Assembly (NCBI GenBank): GCA_027604185.1
Contig: JADGKB010000107.1
Span: forward strand, 1 to 47,365
Source of the DNA: Boothiomyces macroporosus
Lineage: Eukaryota > Chytridiomycota > Chytridiomycetes > Rhizophydiales > Terramycetaceae
DNA: 47,365 bases
Direction: 5' to 3'
Shown: positions 31,901 to 42,538 of the stretch, in pieces
Layout: every line of letters starts with the position of its first letter
Position numbering within the stretch: the stretch's first letter is position 1
Notes under the pieces: generated by a model
Seen by the model: the letters and a program-made list of their open reading frames with translations, nothing else
Database searches by the model: none
Told to the model about the DNA's origin: nothing
Translations under genes and position numbers: made by a program

Positions 31901-33216
31901 AGCAAAACTCCAGCAGAATGATAGAAACAATGAATGAATTGAAGATTAAACAAAAGTTGCAAGATGATCAGACTGCAACAATTTCATCGCTACAGGAGGA
32001 TCTCATACAATACAAGAAAGCATACGAAGAACACTTAAAAGAAAAGAAAACTCTTGAACAGCAGCTCTCGGACCTTAAAGCAGAAAAGAGCGAGCTTTCA
32101 GGGAAAATTGCAAAGCTCGAAGCAAAACTCACCATGTTTGAAAACTCTTCAAGCAACGGAAACATTTCCCCTGGCGCCAATCGTCCCAAGCAGCAGACTG
32201 AAACACCGCCAGCGTCTGAGGTTGGAACTTTTACAGTTAACTATGTTGACAAAAAGGCTATTGCCCCATCTGAGATTAGTTCTTTTGCTGTCCATACTAT
32301 TGACAGAGCTCCTCCTTCGGAAATCAGCTCATATGCAGTCCACACAGTGGATAAGAAACTTGCCACACCACTTTCTGAAGTTGGCTCATCTCACATATCC
32401 AACGGAATACCAATTCGTAAAGGATGGGATATTCCGAATAGTGCAGACTCAAGGTTGCCTCCATTGGTTCTGTTTAGACAGGGTTCTTTGGAAGCAGCGG
32501 AATCCGATCTAGGTTCATATGGGTCATGGTACTCGGAAGGAGATCCTAGATCGAATATTCTGAATGAAATAGTAATGTCGGAACGGCAGTTCTTGAATGA
32601 CTTGCAGCTGCTAGTATCTGTATTTGTTATTCCTTCTAAAGACTATATTCGTCCAAAAGATCATCAGCTGTTATTTGGGAACGTGTATCCAGTATGCTCG
32701 CTATCCGAAAAACTGCTTTCACAGATGGAATATTCTCTTGGCAATACTGAAAACATAGGAAATGTATTTGTTGATAATGTATTCGTTGATTAACTTTAGA
32801 TACCACTTATAGAATCTACTTATACTTCTTATTGTCAGAATTTTTCATCGGCACTAGAAGTTGCTGAAGGATTGACCTCATCAACCTCCTCAAAAATAAC
32901 AACATTCATAAAGCAAAGCAACAAGAAACTTCATGGGAAAACCACGTCATGGGATTTGAACAGCCTATTGATCAAACCAGTTCAAAGAGTTCTGAAATAT
33001 CCATTACTTTTGAAAAGGCTGCTTGAAGAAACGCCTACATCTCATCCAGATTACAAAAACATTCAGAAATCCCTCGCGCTTATTGGGCAAGTTGCAGAGT
33101 CCATCAACAAAGCGACTGATATCCAGCCTGAACTCAAAAAAAGAGGTTCCTTTACCATAATGCGTAGCTTGGGAAGACAGTTCAAGAAAAATGGACGAAG
33201 ACTGTCAAACATTTAG
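28946..33216 (+). CDS. CAP-Gly / long coiled coil / RhoGEF (DH) fusion protein, 1395 aa
   Basis: This is a likely cytoskeletal signalling protein. A CAP-Gly domain (about residues 1-75: GKLKYLGPVHF, GIWAGIDLIEKGSGKNNGTV, YYFSS, GIFVPVARV) should bind tubulin or EB-type tails. A basic, Ser-rich linker is followed by about 800 residues of continuous coiled coil. A DH domain (about residues 1160-1360: NILNEIVMSERQFLNDL, LFGNVYPV, LLIKPVQRVLKYPLLLKRL) should activate a Rho-family GTPase. The protein ends about 35 residues later, so there is no PH domain. Introns: 29000-29019 (20), 29090-29111 (22), 29196-29215 (20), 32779-32799 (21). Three fall in the CAP-Gly domain and one in the DH domain; both domains are complete only after splicing. 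No separate ends occur between the parts, so the fusion is read directly. Confidence 0.88.
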
Positions 33217-33270
33217 AACCTCATAATAAATTATTCTTATTTGTAATACAACTATACTCTATTTAAAACA

Positions 33271-33959
33271 TTAACCCAGCTTGGACAGTTTGCTAAATGG
33301 TTTCTTGAGCATTGTGAAAAAGTTTTTGAATCCAGTGTTCCTCTTTGGCAAATCTTTTGGAATCTTTTTCAGATGCTCTTTGTGATCGATAGGTTTCGTT
33401 TCTTTCGTATCAATGTATGTTACTAGGCCTTCCGAGAATGAAACTCTGCGATCTCGCTTGGGTATATTTTGCTTTTTATCAACAGCTGGTAATGGTTCTA
33501 CGGTATCTAATGCTTCTTCCAAGTCGTTCGTATTCAATAAGCCTGTAGATTTCGAAGAGGGGAATATTGACGTTTCCTCTGACCACGCAGAGTTTGCTAA
33601 TTGCACCTACGTCAAAATTAAAGTACTTGTATCCGCTTGTAATGCGAAGAGTGTCTTAGCATATTATACATTCTCCTCTGTCGTTCTTTTTCAAACTCTT
33701 CTTCCACATCGTTCATTGCAGGTCTGTTTTTGAGCAATTGCTGTATAATTACATCTTGAGCTAACTTGTGAGTTTCGCTTTGCGAATCCGGGGTTACGCT
33801 TGTTGTGTGAACGGATTCATTAGATACATTTACAGCATCTATAGTCTCTTCCGACTGTGCTTGTGGATCAAGGTGAGTTTGAGCGGGTTTATCATAAGCC
33901 GAATGCTGGGATTGCGATCTCTGTAAAGGCTGTTGGACTGGTATTGAAGAGACCAACAT
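33271..33959 (-). CDS. Disordered protein with PP1-docking RVSF motif, 222 aa
   Basis: ATG at 33959 begins a Gln/Ser/Thr-rich low-complexity region (QQPLQRSQSQHSAYD). An EEEFEKERQRRMYNML helix comes next. A 20-nt intron (33607-33626) leads to a basic end (FKNFFTMLKKPFSKLSKLG) that may be an amphipathic membrane or partner-binding helix. RRVSFSEG is a classical RVxF motif with a basic residue before it, suggesting binding to protein phosphatase 1. I recognise no domain family. It is convergent with the RhoGEF fusion, 54 bases apart. Confidence 0.6.
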
Positions 33960-34140
33960 TTGTAAAGATATTTTTTGTAATTCTTTATGTTTGGATTTGT
34001 ATTGTTCTCATATCCACGACATGACCCCTCAATATCCCATAACCATTCACGATGGATAATTGCGGAGTAACTTTGATTAGTCCACTGCTGAATTCATTGG
34101 ACAGATATTGAGTGGGTGTTGAATTTCTTTTCTGCCAAAA

Positions 34141-34960
34141 ATGTCGAATCTCAAAAGGAGTCGAGTGGAAGATAATCCGATACCGTCTTCCATGTTTAAT
34201 TATCGGCCAGTTTCAGAAATTACCCTCCAGGTTACCAGGTTTCTATCAGACAGTATACAGAGAGCTCAGCGGGATATTCTGCAACTAAACTCTCAAAAAC
34301 ATATCAAGTCGTCTCAGATTGAAGTGGAGGCCAAGCTGGGACAATTATTTGAAAAGAGAACTCAGATGCGATACCATTTACCAGTAAAGTCAGAGACTAT
34401 CTTGGAAACCCCGCATGAAACTTTTTTCAAATCGGATATGACCATGCAACAACACGCCCATTACAATCAGATCTTGAATGGACTGGTGGGAAGCAATAAG
34501 AATGTGCGGTACAAGCATACAAAGGAATGCGATCAATTTGCCAACTGTCAATATGGAAAAGTCAGGCAAACTCTGGTGGACAATAGGCTAAAAGAAATAA
34601 TAATCAAGACTAGAGTAGCCGACCTGAATGTTTTCATTCCTTCGATGGAATTTGATTATCGTATATCCGTGAATATTGAAAGTACCATTGATTTGGAGCA
34701 ACAGTCAAAAGTATTCATGTCTCGATACAAAGATAGATTGTCCTACCAACTCTACCCTTTTCAAATTGATCTGACACAAGTAAAGAGTGTAATTTTTATT
34801 AATTTAGAATGACTCTACTACCCATGAGCTAGAAATTGAATTTGATATTCATGAATTTATACCAGATCTAGTTGAACAGTCTCGACGAGGAATTGAATGT
34901 GTTGATAGTTTGTTGAATAATGTGCGGATATTAATTGCAAAGGTTAAACCAAAGAAATAA
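34141..34960 (+). CDS. mRNA 5'-triphosphatase, tunnel type (Cet1/Ctl1-like)
   Basis: This enzyme removes the gamma-phosphate from nascent pre-mRNA as the first step of capping, in the nucleus. The triphosphate tunnel fold is marked by the glutamate pairs in QIEVEAKLG and HELEIEFD, which bind the metal, and by the basic strands KTRVADLN, MEFDYRISVN and KDRLSYQ. A 19-nt intron (34789-34807) lies just before the second glutamate motif and must be removed. The protein is 266 aa, smaller than yeast Cet1, consistent with a nearly bare catalytic domain. The stop lies only 5 bases from the converging Far11-like gene. Confidence 0.88.
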
Positions 34961-34965
34961 ATTTA

Positions 34966-37667
34966 TTACAAGTTGCCATCTGTCCATGCTTCGGTGAATT
35001 CGTCAGTTGATAAACTGCTTACATCTTCAACAAAGGACTCTTCTTCCAACGTTATATCTTGTCCAATCCATTCATCATTATTAGCAGTTGAATCAGTATT
35101 CTGAGAAAGATTCAGTTGGTTGAAATCAATCGATGGTATAGACTCAAAGAATTGCCAATTAGGATCTTCTTCGACTTCTTCGACTTGTACTGTTTTATAA
35201 ACTTCGATATCCAGCCTAAATTAGTATGGCTTACCATTCCTGGTAGTTGTTTCTAAAGTTTTCATCCAGATCAGGCTGCTGCTTCTTAAAGTCAAGGAGG
35301 GTGGCATGGTTCGGATTCTTTGGATCAAATGTTTCAGACAAAGACATGTCCAGTGCGATATCAAGTCCATCAGGTTCATGTTCGCTCTTGGGTATATCTA
35401 ATTTTGGATCAGCGTTGTACTTTAGTCGATCGTTAAAATTTGCTACTAAATTTCGAAGATCCAAATCTTGTTTCTGTGTTAATAATGATTACAATTGCTT
35501 CATCGGCGTCTACCTCGTTCTCCCCAGACAAATATTCTTCTTTTAATTTATGAGACAACCGCTGATATATCATGGATATTATTGGCATGTTATTTGATCT
35601 CCACTTTTTTCCCAAGAGGGGGATTTGACTTTTCAACACTTTTAGTGCATATAAATCTAAATATGGGTTATTCACTTTGAGCATTCTCTTCAAAACAGCA
35701 GACGCTTTCCATTGAACAAGTGCTAATATTCGATGCATTTTGTTCTTTGTCAACTTTTGCAACACCCGCAACAAATTGATGGTAGTATGGAAATTACGTT
35801 CACTTGCTCTACATTGATCTTGTAGTTTTAGTGTGTCGGCAGAACCTCTGGCTTGATCCGCTATGTTTGGAGCAACAGGAGGCACTTGTTTCCCATGAGA
35901 TTTGCAAAATTCGAAAAAGGATAGCTCTGGTAGTAGAGGTCGATCTCTTAACCACCCAGCACCCATTAAAAAGTCAATTCCAGCTTCGCCATCATCTGGT
36001 ACGCTCTTTTTCCTTCCACTTTGATTACTTGAAAACCAAGAGCTGAGCATTTTTAGGATGAGGATTGGGCCATTGTTATCCACTAGAATTTGACATATGT
36101 TTTCAAAAGCAAGTATGTGGTACTTTTTTGCAGATTTCAGTAGTATTATTAATATGCTAGAAATGACAAATGTCACTATTTCTTTATGACGAAAGTTGTC
36201 TATTCTGTCCAACTCCAACATTCTTTCTTCTGGAGATAGTGCATTCAGTTTTTCGGATGAAATCTGTTCAATAGAAATATTTTCGACACCAGTAGCTACA
36301 TTCAAATAGAATAATAATCGAACAAGCATTGTGATATTTTGTGGCAAGTCTGGCAACAACGATTCCTAGTATTAAATATTGCTTACATATAGCTCTTTTG
36401 CTCTGGAGAGTTTAGGATACTTTCTAGGATTCAGTTGGAACAATTCAAGTGGTGCTTCAAGGGAGGCATGAAACTGCTCCTTAAATCTTCGTTCTCTGGC
36501 GATCTGAATCTGGCCAGGTGTAGTGTACAAGTATTTTTTGTGCAGTTCAATGCTTTCTACAATAAACGGTGGATTATCACAGGTTGATTCTAGTAATGGA
36601 TGGATAACGACACCGTTTCGTGCTGCTTCCAACTGTGCTGCTATGTTGTTTTCCAATGCAGGGTCAGCTAGTTGATAAATATTAGCAAGGCTTTTGTGCA
36701 GAGTGCTAGGTACATTATCCAGCATTCCTGGTTGATAATTCGGAACGTCTAGAGCAGGATCGGGGATATAATAAGATGGATATCTGTTCATTAATGTGAG
36801 ATAGTGATTGTAGTAATCCTGAGGTGTAGTTTTAATTGGATAATCTTTCCTAGGTAGCTTCTCAAAAGCCCAGGATTCGCTTTTTTGCAGCTCCTGCTCC
36901 ATGCTATTACCAGTTATTACAGAGATTACTTTCCACAATACCAAGAGTAACTAGATTATAAATTATATACCTTTTTAACTGGAAATCTCTGTCGATTCAC
37001 TTCCGCCAGCTTAACAAGGGTATGAAATAAAAATGTTGGAATGTAGGGCAATTCATTTGCTTAGTTAATAGTCGTTTACCAACTGCTACAGCAAACGCAG
37101 GGTCATTCTTGTTTGCAACAATCATCATGTACATCAAACTGAGGTATATCGTAGTCTCTAAAACTATTGCATCTATAATCACTTGTGTTTCTGCAGAGAT
37201 TTTAGTCTGTTGTTCCAATTGCTCAAAATGATGAACCATAATTTTAAGAGACTGGATCAGAATTCAAATACCTTGTACGCAGAATGAAATGCGTTCAATT
37301 GAAACAGTTTTTTGTTGTTTGAAATGATTGCAGATAGCTGATCATTTGCAAATAATCCCTGTGAATAGTGCAGGAGCTTTGAGGCAGACAATATCCTCAC
37401 AGAAGAAACACTGTGAGTTAAATGAGACACTAATTCTTCGATATTCACTGGTCCGGACTCGTACAAATCTTTAGATTTTAACAGCATTGGGAAATCATGG
37501 TGGTTGTAGAAATCGTTGATATCCAAAAAGTCGCTGTCTTCCCTGTAAACAAAATCCCATTGTCCAGTCGGTAATTCCTCTTTTAAATTTGACGGATGTT
37601 TAAGTCCCAGGTTTGGAATCAGTTTTGGTGGTGGTAGCAGAAGTGGTTTTGATTGCGGGGTTTGCAT
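34966..37667 (-). CDS. Far11/STRIP-like STRIPAK subunit, 860 aa
   Basis: This is a scaffold of the STRIPAK phosphatase-kinase complex. The N-terminal N1221-type region (GQWDFVYREDSDFLDINDFYNH, VSSVRILSASKLLHYSQG) is followed by a helical middle (LVKLAEVNRQRFPVKK) and a C-terminal DUF3402-type part (NMPIISMIYQRL, LDIEVYKTVQVEE). Six introns are needed: 37252-37271, 37060-37079 and 36951-36970 (20 each), 36366-36386 (21), 35474-35492 and 35216-35234 (19 each). The tail is acidic. The family is recognised from the order of conserved blocks and the overall length. In yeast the homologue acts in pheromone arrest and TORC2 signalling. Confidence 0.82.
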
Positions 37668-37750
37668 TAGTTAAAAAAAAGTGAATATAAGTATCAAGGG
37701 ATTAGAAAGGCAAGAGTTGAAAGTGAGAGTATTTTATTCACCAGAACAGA

Positions 37751-38152
37751 TTATTTTGGAACCACAGCGACGCATTCAATCTCTACTTGAACGTCTCTAG
37801 GTAACCTAGCGACTTCAACAGCGGATCTAGCTGGTCTAGCATCGCCCATCATTTCCGAGTAGGTTTCATTCATTTTAGCAAAATCATTCATATCCTTTAG
37901 AAACACTGTCGTTTTTACTATGTGCTCAAATCCAGATCCAGATGCTTCAAGAACAGCTTTAAGGTTGAGCAGACTCTGTCTGGTTTGTTCTTGAATTCCA
38001 CCTGGAATCACTTCCATTGTTTCTGGAACAAACGGGATTTGACCCGCGGTGTACACCATACCATTTGCAACAACTGCTTGTGAATATGGACCAATTGCTT
38101 TTGGTGCATTAGCTGTTGCAATGTGCTTTAAGGTGGATAGTCTGCGAATCAT
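37751..38152 (-). CDS. RidA/YjgF (Mmf1-like) imine deaminase
   Basis: This 133-aa protein hydrolyses reactive 2-aminoacrylate-type imines from amino-acid metabolism. The family's GPYSQAVVANGMVYTAGQIP, VFLKDMNDFAKMNETYSE and ARPARSAVEVARLP are present, the last including the active-site arginine. A basic N-terminus (MIRRLSTLKHIATANA) suggests mitochondrial import, as in fungal Mmf1. There is no intron. The ATG at 38152 is preferred over an upstream GTG extension. Confidence 0.93.
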   Translation of the reverse strand: MIRRLSTLKHIATANAPKAIGPYSQAVVANGMVYTAGQIPFVPETMEVIPGGIQEQTRQSLLNLKAVLEASGSGFEHIVKTTVFLKDMNDFAKMNETYSEMMGDARPARSAVEVARLPRDVQVEIECVAVVPK

Positions 38153-38191
38153 GTGTAAAGTCACGAATCAAAAAAATTTAATGAAAATATA

Positions 38192-39228
38192 TTAAACGAT
38201 TTGGGCAGGAGTTAAAGTATCCTCTGCCTTTGAATCAGTAACAATTGAATCAGGTCCAAAAGCGCCAGATGTTAGCGGGGTAGTTTCTTTTTCATTGATA
38301 GTAGTAACAGGTGAGTAAGTATTCAACTTTACATCATCTGCAGGAGCTACTTTCTTTTCCGATTTGTAAACAGTAACGTAATTAATCAGACCCATCGCAA
38401 CAGACGCAGTAACTAGAAGCATGCATGGGAAGAAGGCAAGAATGTCTGCGTTGCATCCAACAGCAGGTGCACCAGGTTGCGCATTTCTAATGTTTGGCAA
38501 AGCAAACAAAATAGCACCAACGGCAGCAATGGTCGGTGGTTCAACTTTTCTTCCTCTAGTCCAGATGGAAAGCGTGACAAAGAATGCAGCACTAGAGAGC
38601 ACCCACATGATCAAATAAAGGAAAATGCTGAAAAGAATTGTAATAGTAGTTCTTTTCAATGTAATAACGTAAACCTTTTCGTCGGCAATTGCCCCAACCT
38701 GGTCTCCGCTGAAAGGCTCGATGTCGCTTCTCCATAAATCGATATCACCAGTGAAATCATAGCTGAATGGGATTGGTTTTTGGGAAGCAAAGTCTTTGAT
38801 CAAAAGAGAGACTACAGCAGCGTAAGTATCAAACGGATAAGTAACTGTGTTTGAATCAGTGATTGGAATGGCACTAGAAATCTGTTGCAAAAAGTCTTTG
38901 GCATCCTACTATTAACCAATTGTACCTTAAAGTCTGTTCCTTTTCCGTTGATAACGATAGTGTAGTTTACATTGGAACTGACCGAGGTAGCAATCTATAG
39001 TTATGATGTAGTTACATTGAGGGTCAAGCTGGTCGGGCTGAACGAGATGATTTGGTTTGAAACGTTCACATTTGCATTCACGCCTTCACCTACACCAGAA
39101 AACTGGCGATTGTTGAACGATTGATTGTTGATTACGGTGCATACAATAATCAAACCAAAGTAAACTAAAGTGCCCAACAAGAAGACGAGTCTTTGTCTAA
39201 TTCTTCTTCCAAATAGAACAAATGCCAT
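38192..39228 (-). CDS. DUF4436-like membrane protein, copy C
   Basis: This is a third full paralogue, 331 aa, with the same layout as copies A and B: an N-terminal membrane segment (LVFLLGTLVYFGLIIVC), a luminal domain (NTVTYPFDTYAAVVSLL, DLWRSDIEP), three membrane segments, the invariant loop (TRGRKVEPPTIAAVGA, LPNIRNAQPGAPAVGCNAD) and a Thr-rich tail. Introns are 38995-39015 (21 nt) and 38906-38925 (20 nt), at the same codon positions as in copy B. The start is the ATG at 39228; the in-frame sequence upstream has only GTG. Function is unknown. Confidence 0.75.
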
Positions 39229-39817
39229 TGAGTGGGAAAAAAAGTCGAGGAATGCAAGTGGCACAGACCGACTGTTACCACCATGAAATTTCCAACATGA
39301 GCAAGATCAGGCAAATTAAAGTATCAAATTACTGTGCCCTTTTATATTATTGAAGAGTAAATTAGGAATACTGAGTTAACAAAGTATTGATCTGTAGTAG
39401 TTTTGATATTTTGCAATCAAAACTCCATGTATGTGGGGACTTGGATATCTTGGAAGCAAATGTGGCTACAGCAAAACCATTCTGGCAGAGAGCATTTGTG
39501 AGTGTAATAAATATTCAATCCATTTTCTAATGCTTTTACCCATGCTGAGACAGGTTATATTGCTCATACTGCAGGTTATGCCAACCAAACCAACACCTAT
39601 GATTAGCGAGCTGAGTGATTCTAGTGAATGCCTTGATGAACCTTTTGTGGTTAAGCTCATCTAATATTTTGGTAAAAATTATAGTGGCAAAGAGCAAATA
39701 ACTTGAAGGATTTACTTTAGCAAATGCCGACTGAAGAGAAACCAACCTGAAAAGAAAAGCGGAGGAGCAATGCGAATACTTAAGAATCGCTTGACCAACA
39801 GTTAGACCATTAAATTG
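39229..39817. other. Gap between DUF4436 copy C and the transposon
   Basis: The left part must hold the promoter of copy C. A plus-strand ATG frame at 39431-39664 (77 codons) ends in PMISELSDSSECLDEPFVV. A 21-nt intron-like stretch would fit inside it, but I know no relative, so I leave it uncalled. Nothing else is visible up to the transposon end at 39818. Confidence 0.35.
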
Positions 39818-39836
39818 TAGGGGTCGCAGTCGCCCT
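39818..39836. repeat. hAT terminal inverted repeat, left
   Basis: These 19 bases are exactly complementary to 42520-42538 in inverted order. The GC-rich subterminal array continues to about 39937. Confidence 0.9.
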
Positions 39837-40069
39837 GGGCGGGCTGGTCGCCCATCGCCCGCCCAAGGCGAGGCGGGCGAGGGCGAGGAAATTGGAAGAC
39901 TTGGCGGGCGAGTGGGCGAAAGAATCGCCCTCGCCCGTTTGTATGCAACTGTGAAATATATAATATATTTAATCTTGGAGTAGTACTACTTGAATTGGAA
40001 TGATAGCAAGTCATTTTTATTCATTTAGACATCATTTTAGGACTTCTTGCCTTTTTCAACTTTTTTAGA

Positions 40070-42349
40070 ATGTCTGATATTGAATCTACCAATTCAGAGC
40101 CTACGGTTATTTCGATAAATCCGTCTTCCAGTATATCACAAAAGAGACGCAATACATCTGATAAGGACAATGAAGAAATCTATTCGGAAAATTCAGTTCT
40201 AGTGGAAACAGAAGTGACTGAAAATGGAACAAAAAGAATAGTATATAAAAGAAAATGCTTGTTTTGCACCAAAGTCTACACTGTTCAGAAAGGAGACAAA
40301 AACACTTCAAACTTAACAAAACATCTAAAGTTAAAACACTTTTCTCTTTTGAATATTTCAGACCATAAAAAACAAAAATTAGAAAGCGGTAGATAATCCT
40401 AATCCTTAGGTCAAACTGTATGGGGAAAATCTGGGATAAATGTACCAGCTTTTACACAAGAAGAATACAAAAAGGCCCTCGCGTCAAATATCGTTGCAAA
40501 CAATTTACCATTTACATATGCAGAGTGGGGTGAGACAAAGTATTTGCACACCTTTTTGAATAATAAAGTCAAAACATATACAGCAAACACTGTCAGAAAT
40601 TATATTCTATCTTTAGTAGATTTGAAGATGCAAAAGGTTGTTGACTACTTTTCTCGTTTAGAATCCACTAGAATATCTCTCACAATTGATGGTTGGAAGA
40701 GCCGCAATAATATGGATTTTGCAGGAATAAGTGCACATTGGATTGATCCTAATTGGAAATACCACAGTACTTACATTGGATTCACATACTGCGACTTTAA
40801 AAAAACTGGGAAAAATATGGCACATTTACTCTCCAAATCAATTACAAATTTTGGATTAGAAAACAAAATAATGGGAATTACGTGTGATAATGCCTCGAAT
40901 AACGACGTAATGTTAACACATCTGGAAATAGCTAGTTCAGAATGGTTATATCCTTTTCAAACCACATGGGGTCATATACGCTGTCAAGCTCATGTCATAA
41001 ATTTGGTAGCTAAAGCATTTTTAAAATACTTTGACTCGCATATAAAAGGCAAAATAGATCCAGCAGACGATAAAGAATATTTTCAACCAGACTTGGATAC
41101 CCTCAATGAACAGGAGGTTTCAAGTGACTCGGAAACTTTGGAAGATTCAGATGACGATAGTGAAGTAGACGATGGGGAAGAACACTTTCAACCTAGGCTT
41201 TCAAAGGAAGAGCTCCAAGAATCAAAAATACCAATCACCAAATTACGAAATATCATAAAAAAAATCAGGAGAAGCACAGAAAAATTGAGTGAATTTAAAC
41301 TATATGCCCAAAATTCAAGTAAAATTGTAGGAACAAACAAAATGTTGTTACCAGTGTATGATGTGCAAACACGATGGAATTCAACATACTACATGATTCA
41401 GCGTGCTTTAATTTTAAAGGATGCAATAACTAAAATGGGGATTGTATTTTCTATTAAAATTACTGAAATTGATTGGGTCGTACTTGAAAGGTATTTTCTT
41501 GTTTAATTCCAGAATCAGCAAAATTTTGGTTATATTCGAAGCAGCATCAAAGGAGGTATGTGTATCAAACAGTCCCACGTTATCTTCATCATTATACACT
41601 TATGAAAAAGTTGAAGTTAAATTAAAGGAATCTAAAACTCCTCAATCGAGTAAATATCCATTCTCTAAATATTTGGATAATGCTATTGATGCTGCCATTT
41701 CAAAGCTGCAACTTTATAATGACAAAAGTGGAGTTATAGCTCAAATATGCACTTTACTTGATCCAAGGCGAAATCTGACATTCTTCCGAAAATATTGGTT
41801 AGATGACGACATTAAAAATTTAAAAGATAGGTTTGTCGAACTAGTGGCAGTATACAATTACGTTCTTGAATTACGCGGCGTACTTTCTCGCACTAATTTT
41901 GACTGGTCTAGCGTAATTACTGACCGTCCAATATATCAAAGTGACCAATTTCAAGACTACCCTCCCATTGCACCAACTACTAAACCAAACAATATAGTGT
42001 CTCTGTTGGATAGTGATGACGAATCGCCAACGAACGATAAGCCGTTGTACCAATACGAAGTAGAAAGGTAATTATTCTTAATCTTGGATATCAGAAAGAA
42101 TACTGCATAGGAAAGAGAGATATTGATCCTTTAGTTTTTTGGAAAAATATGGAGGAAAGTCAAACTTTTGTCCTTTTGCCTTTGATTGCTCGGGATATTT
42201 TTGCAGCACAACCATCGAGTGTTTGCGTAGAGAGATTTTTCAGCAATGCAGGTAATGTTGTTACTGCAAACAGAGCTAGTCTTGGGGCAAAATCAATATC
42301 TGCTTTGCTGTTAATGAAAGACTGGATGAATAATCCAATATTCAAATAA
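40070..42349 (+). CDS. hAT transposase with N-terminal BED finger, one defective acceptor
   Basis: The reading frame has an N-terminal BED-type zinc finger (CLFCTKVY, STSN-like NTSNLTKHLKLKH). A central RNase H-like catalytic core follows (SLTIDGWKSRNNMDFAGI, GITCDNASNNDVM, RCQAHVINLV). The C-terminal hAT dimerisation domain is present (PSSVCVERFFSNAGNVV, LLLMKDWM). Introns 40389-40409 (21) and 41491-41512 (22) are normal. A third, 42068-42087 (20), would give YEVERYQKEYCIGKR, but it ends in GG instead of AG. Using it gives a full 738-aa frame; otherwise the protein stops at 42071, just before the dimerisation domain. A longer canonical 35-nt removal (42060-42094) is the only alternative and drops codons. 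The copy may therefore be inactive. Confidence 0.85.
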
Positions 42350-42433
42350 AGCTGTTATACTAATAGTTGTTGATTATATGTTCTTTTTTAATGCAGAAAT
42401 AATAATACAAATCATTTTCCCTTACATTAAGAA

Positions 42434-42519
42434 ATGGGCGGGCGAGGGCGGGCGAAGAAATTCTTGGGCGGGCTGGGCGAGGGCGACAGTCTCTCTGGGC
42501 GGGCGAGATGGGCTGGGCG
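42434..42519. repeat. hAT subterminal GC-rich repeats, right end
   Basis: Multiple copies of GGGCGGGC and GGGCGAGGGCG follow one another, mirroring the array at 39831-39937 next to the left terminal repeat. They are the most GC-rich sequences in the window. Confidence 0.8.
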
Positions 42520-42538
42520 AGGGCGACTGCGACCCCTA
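42520..42538. repeat. hAT terminal inverted repeat, right
   Basis: These 19 bases mirror 39818-39836 exactly. On the minus strand its first three bases are TAG, which act as the stop codon of the interrupted gene. Confidence 0.9.

Larger units (their letters stand above)
39818..42538 (+). mobile_element. hAT-family DNA transposon, 2.7 kb
   Basis: The element is bounded by identical 19-bp terminal inverted repeats, starting TAGGGGTCGCAG and ending in its complement. Inside each end lie GC-rich arrays of GGGCGGGC and GGGCGAGGGCG words, probably transposase-binding sites, which stand out in AT-rich surroundings. One transposase gene fills the middle. An 8-bp target duplication, expected for hAT, is not present: the flanks are TTAAATTG and GCCTTGAC. 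The insertion has truncated a chitin-binding protein gene on its right side. Confidence 0.88.

Noticed and set aside
42060..42094. A canonical GT-AG 35-nt intron in the transposase
   Set aside because: It would be far longer than the other single introns and would remove residues that fit the family pattern. A 20-nt intron with mutated acceptor explains the frame better.
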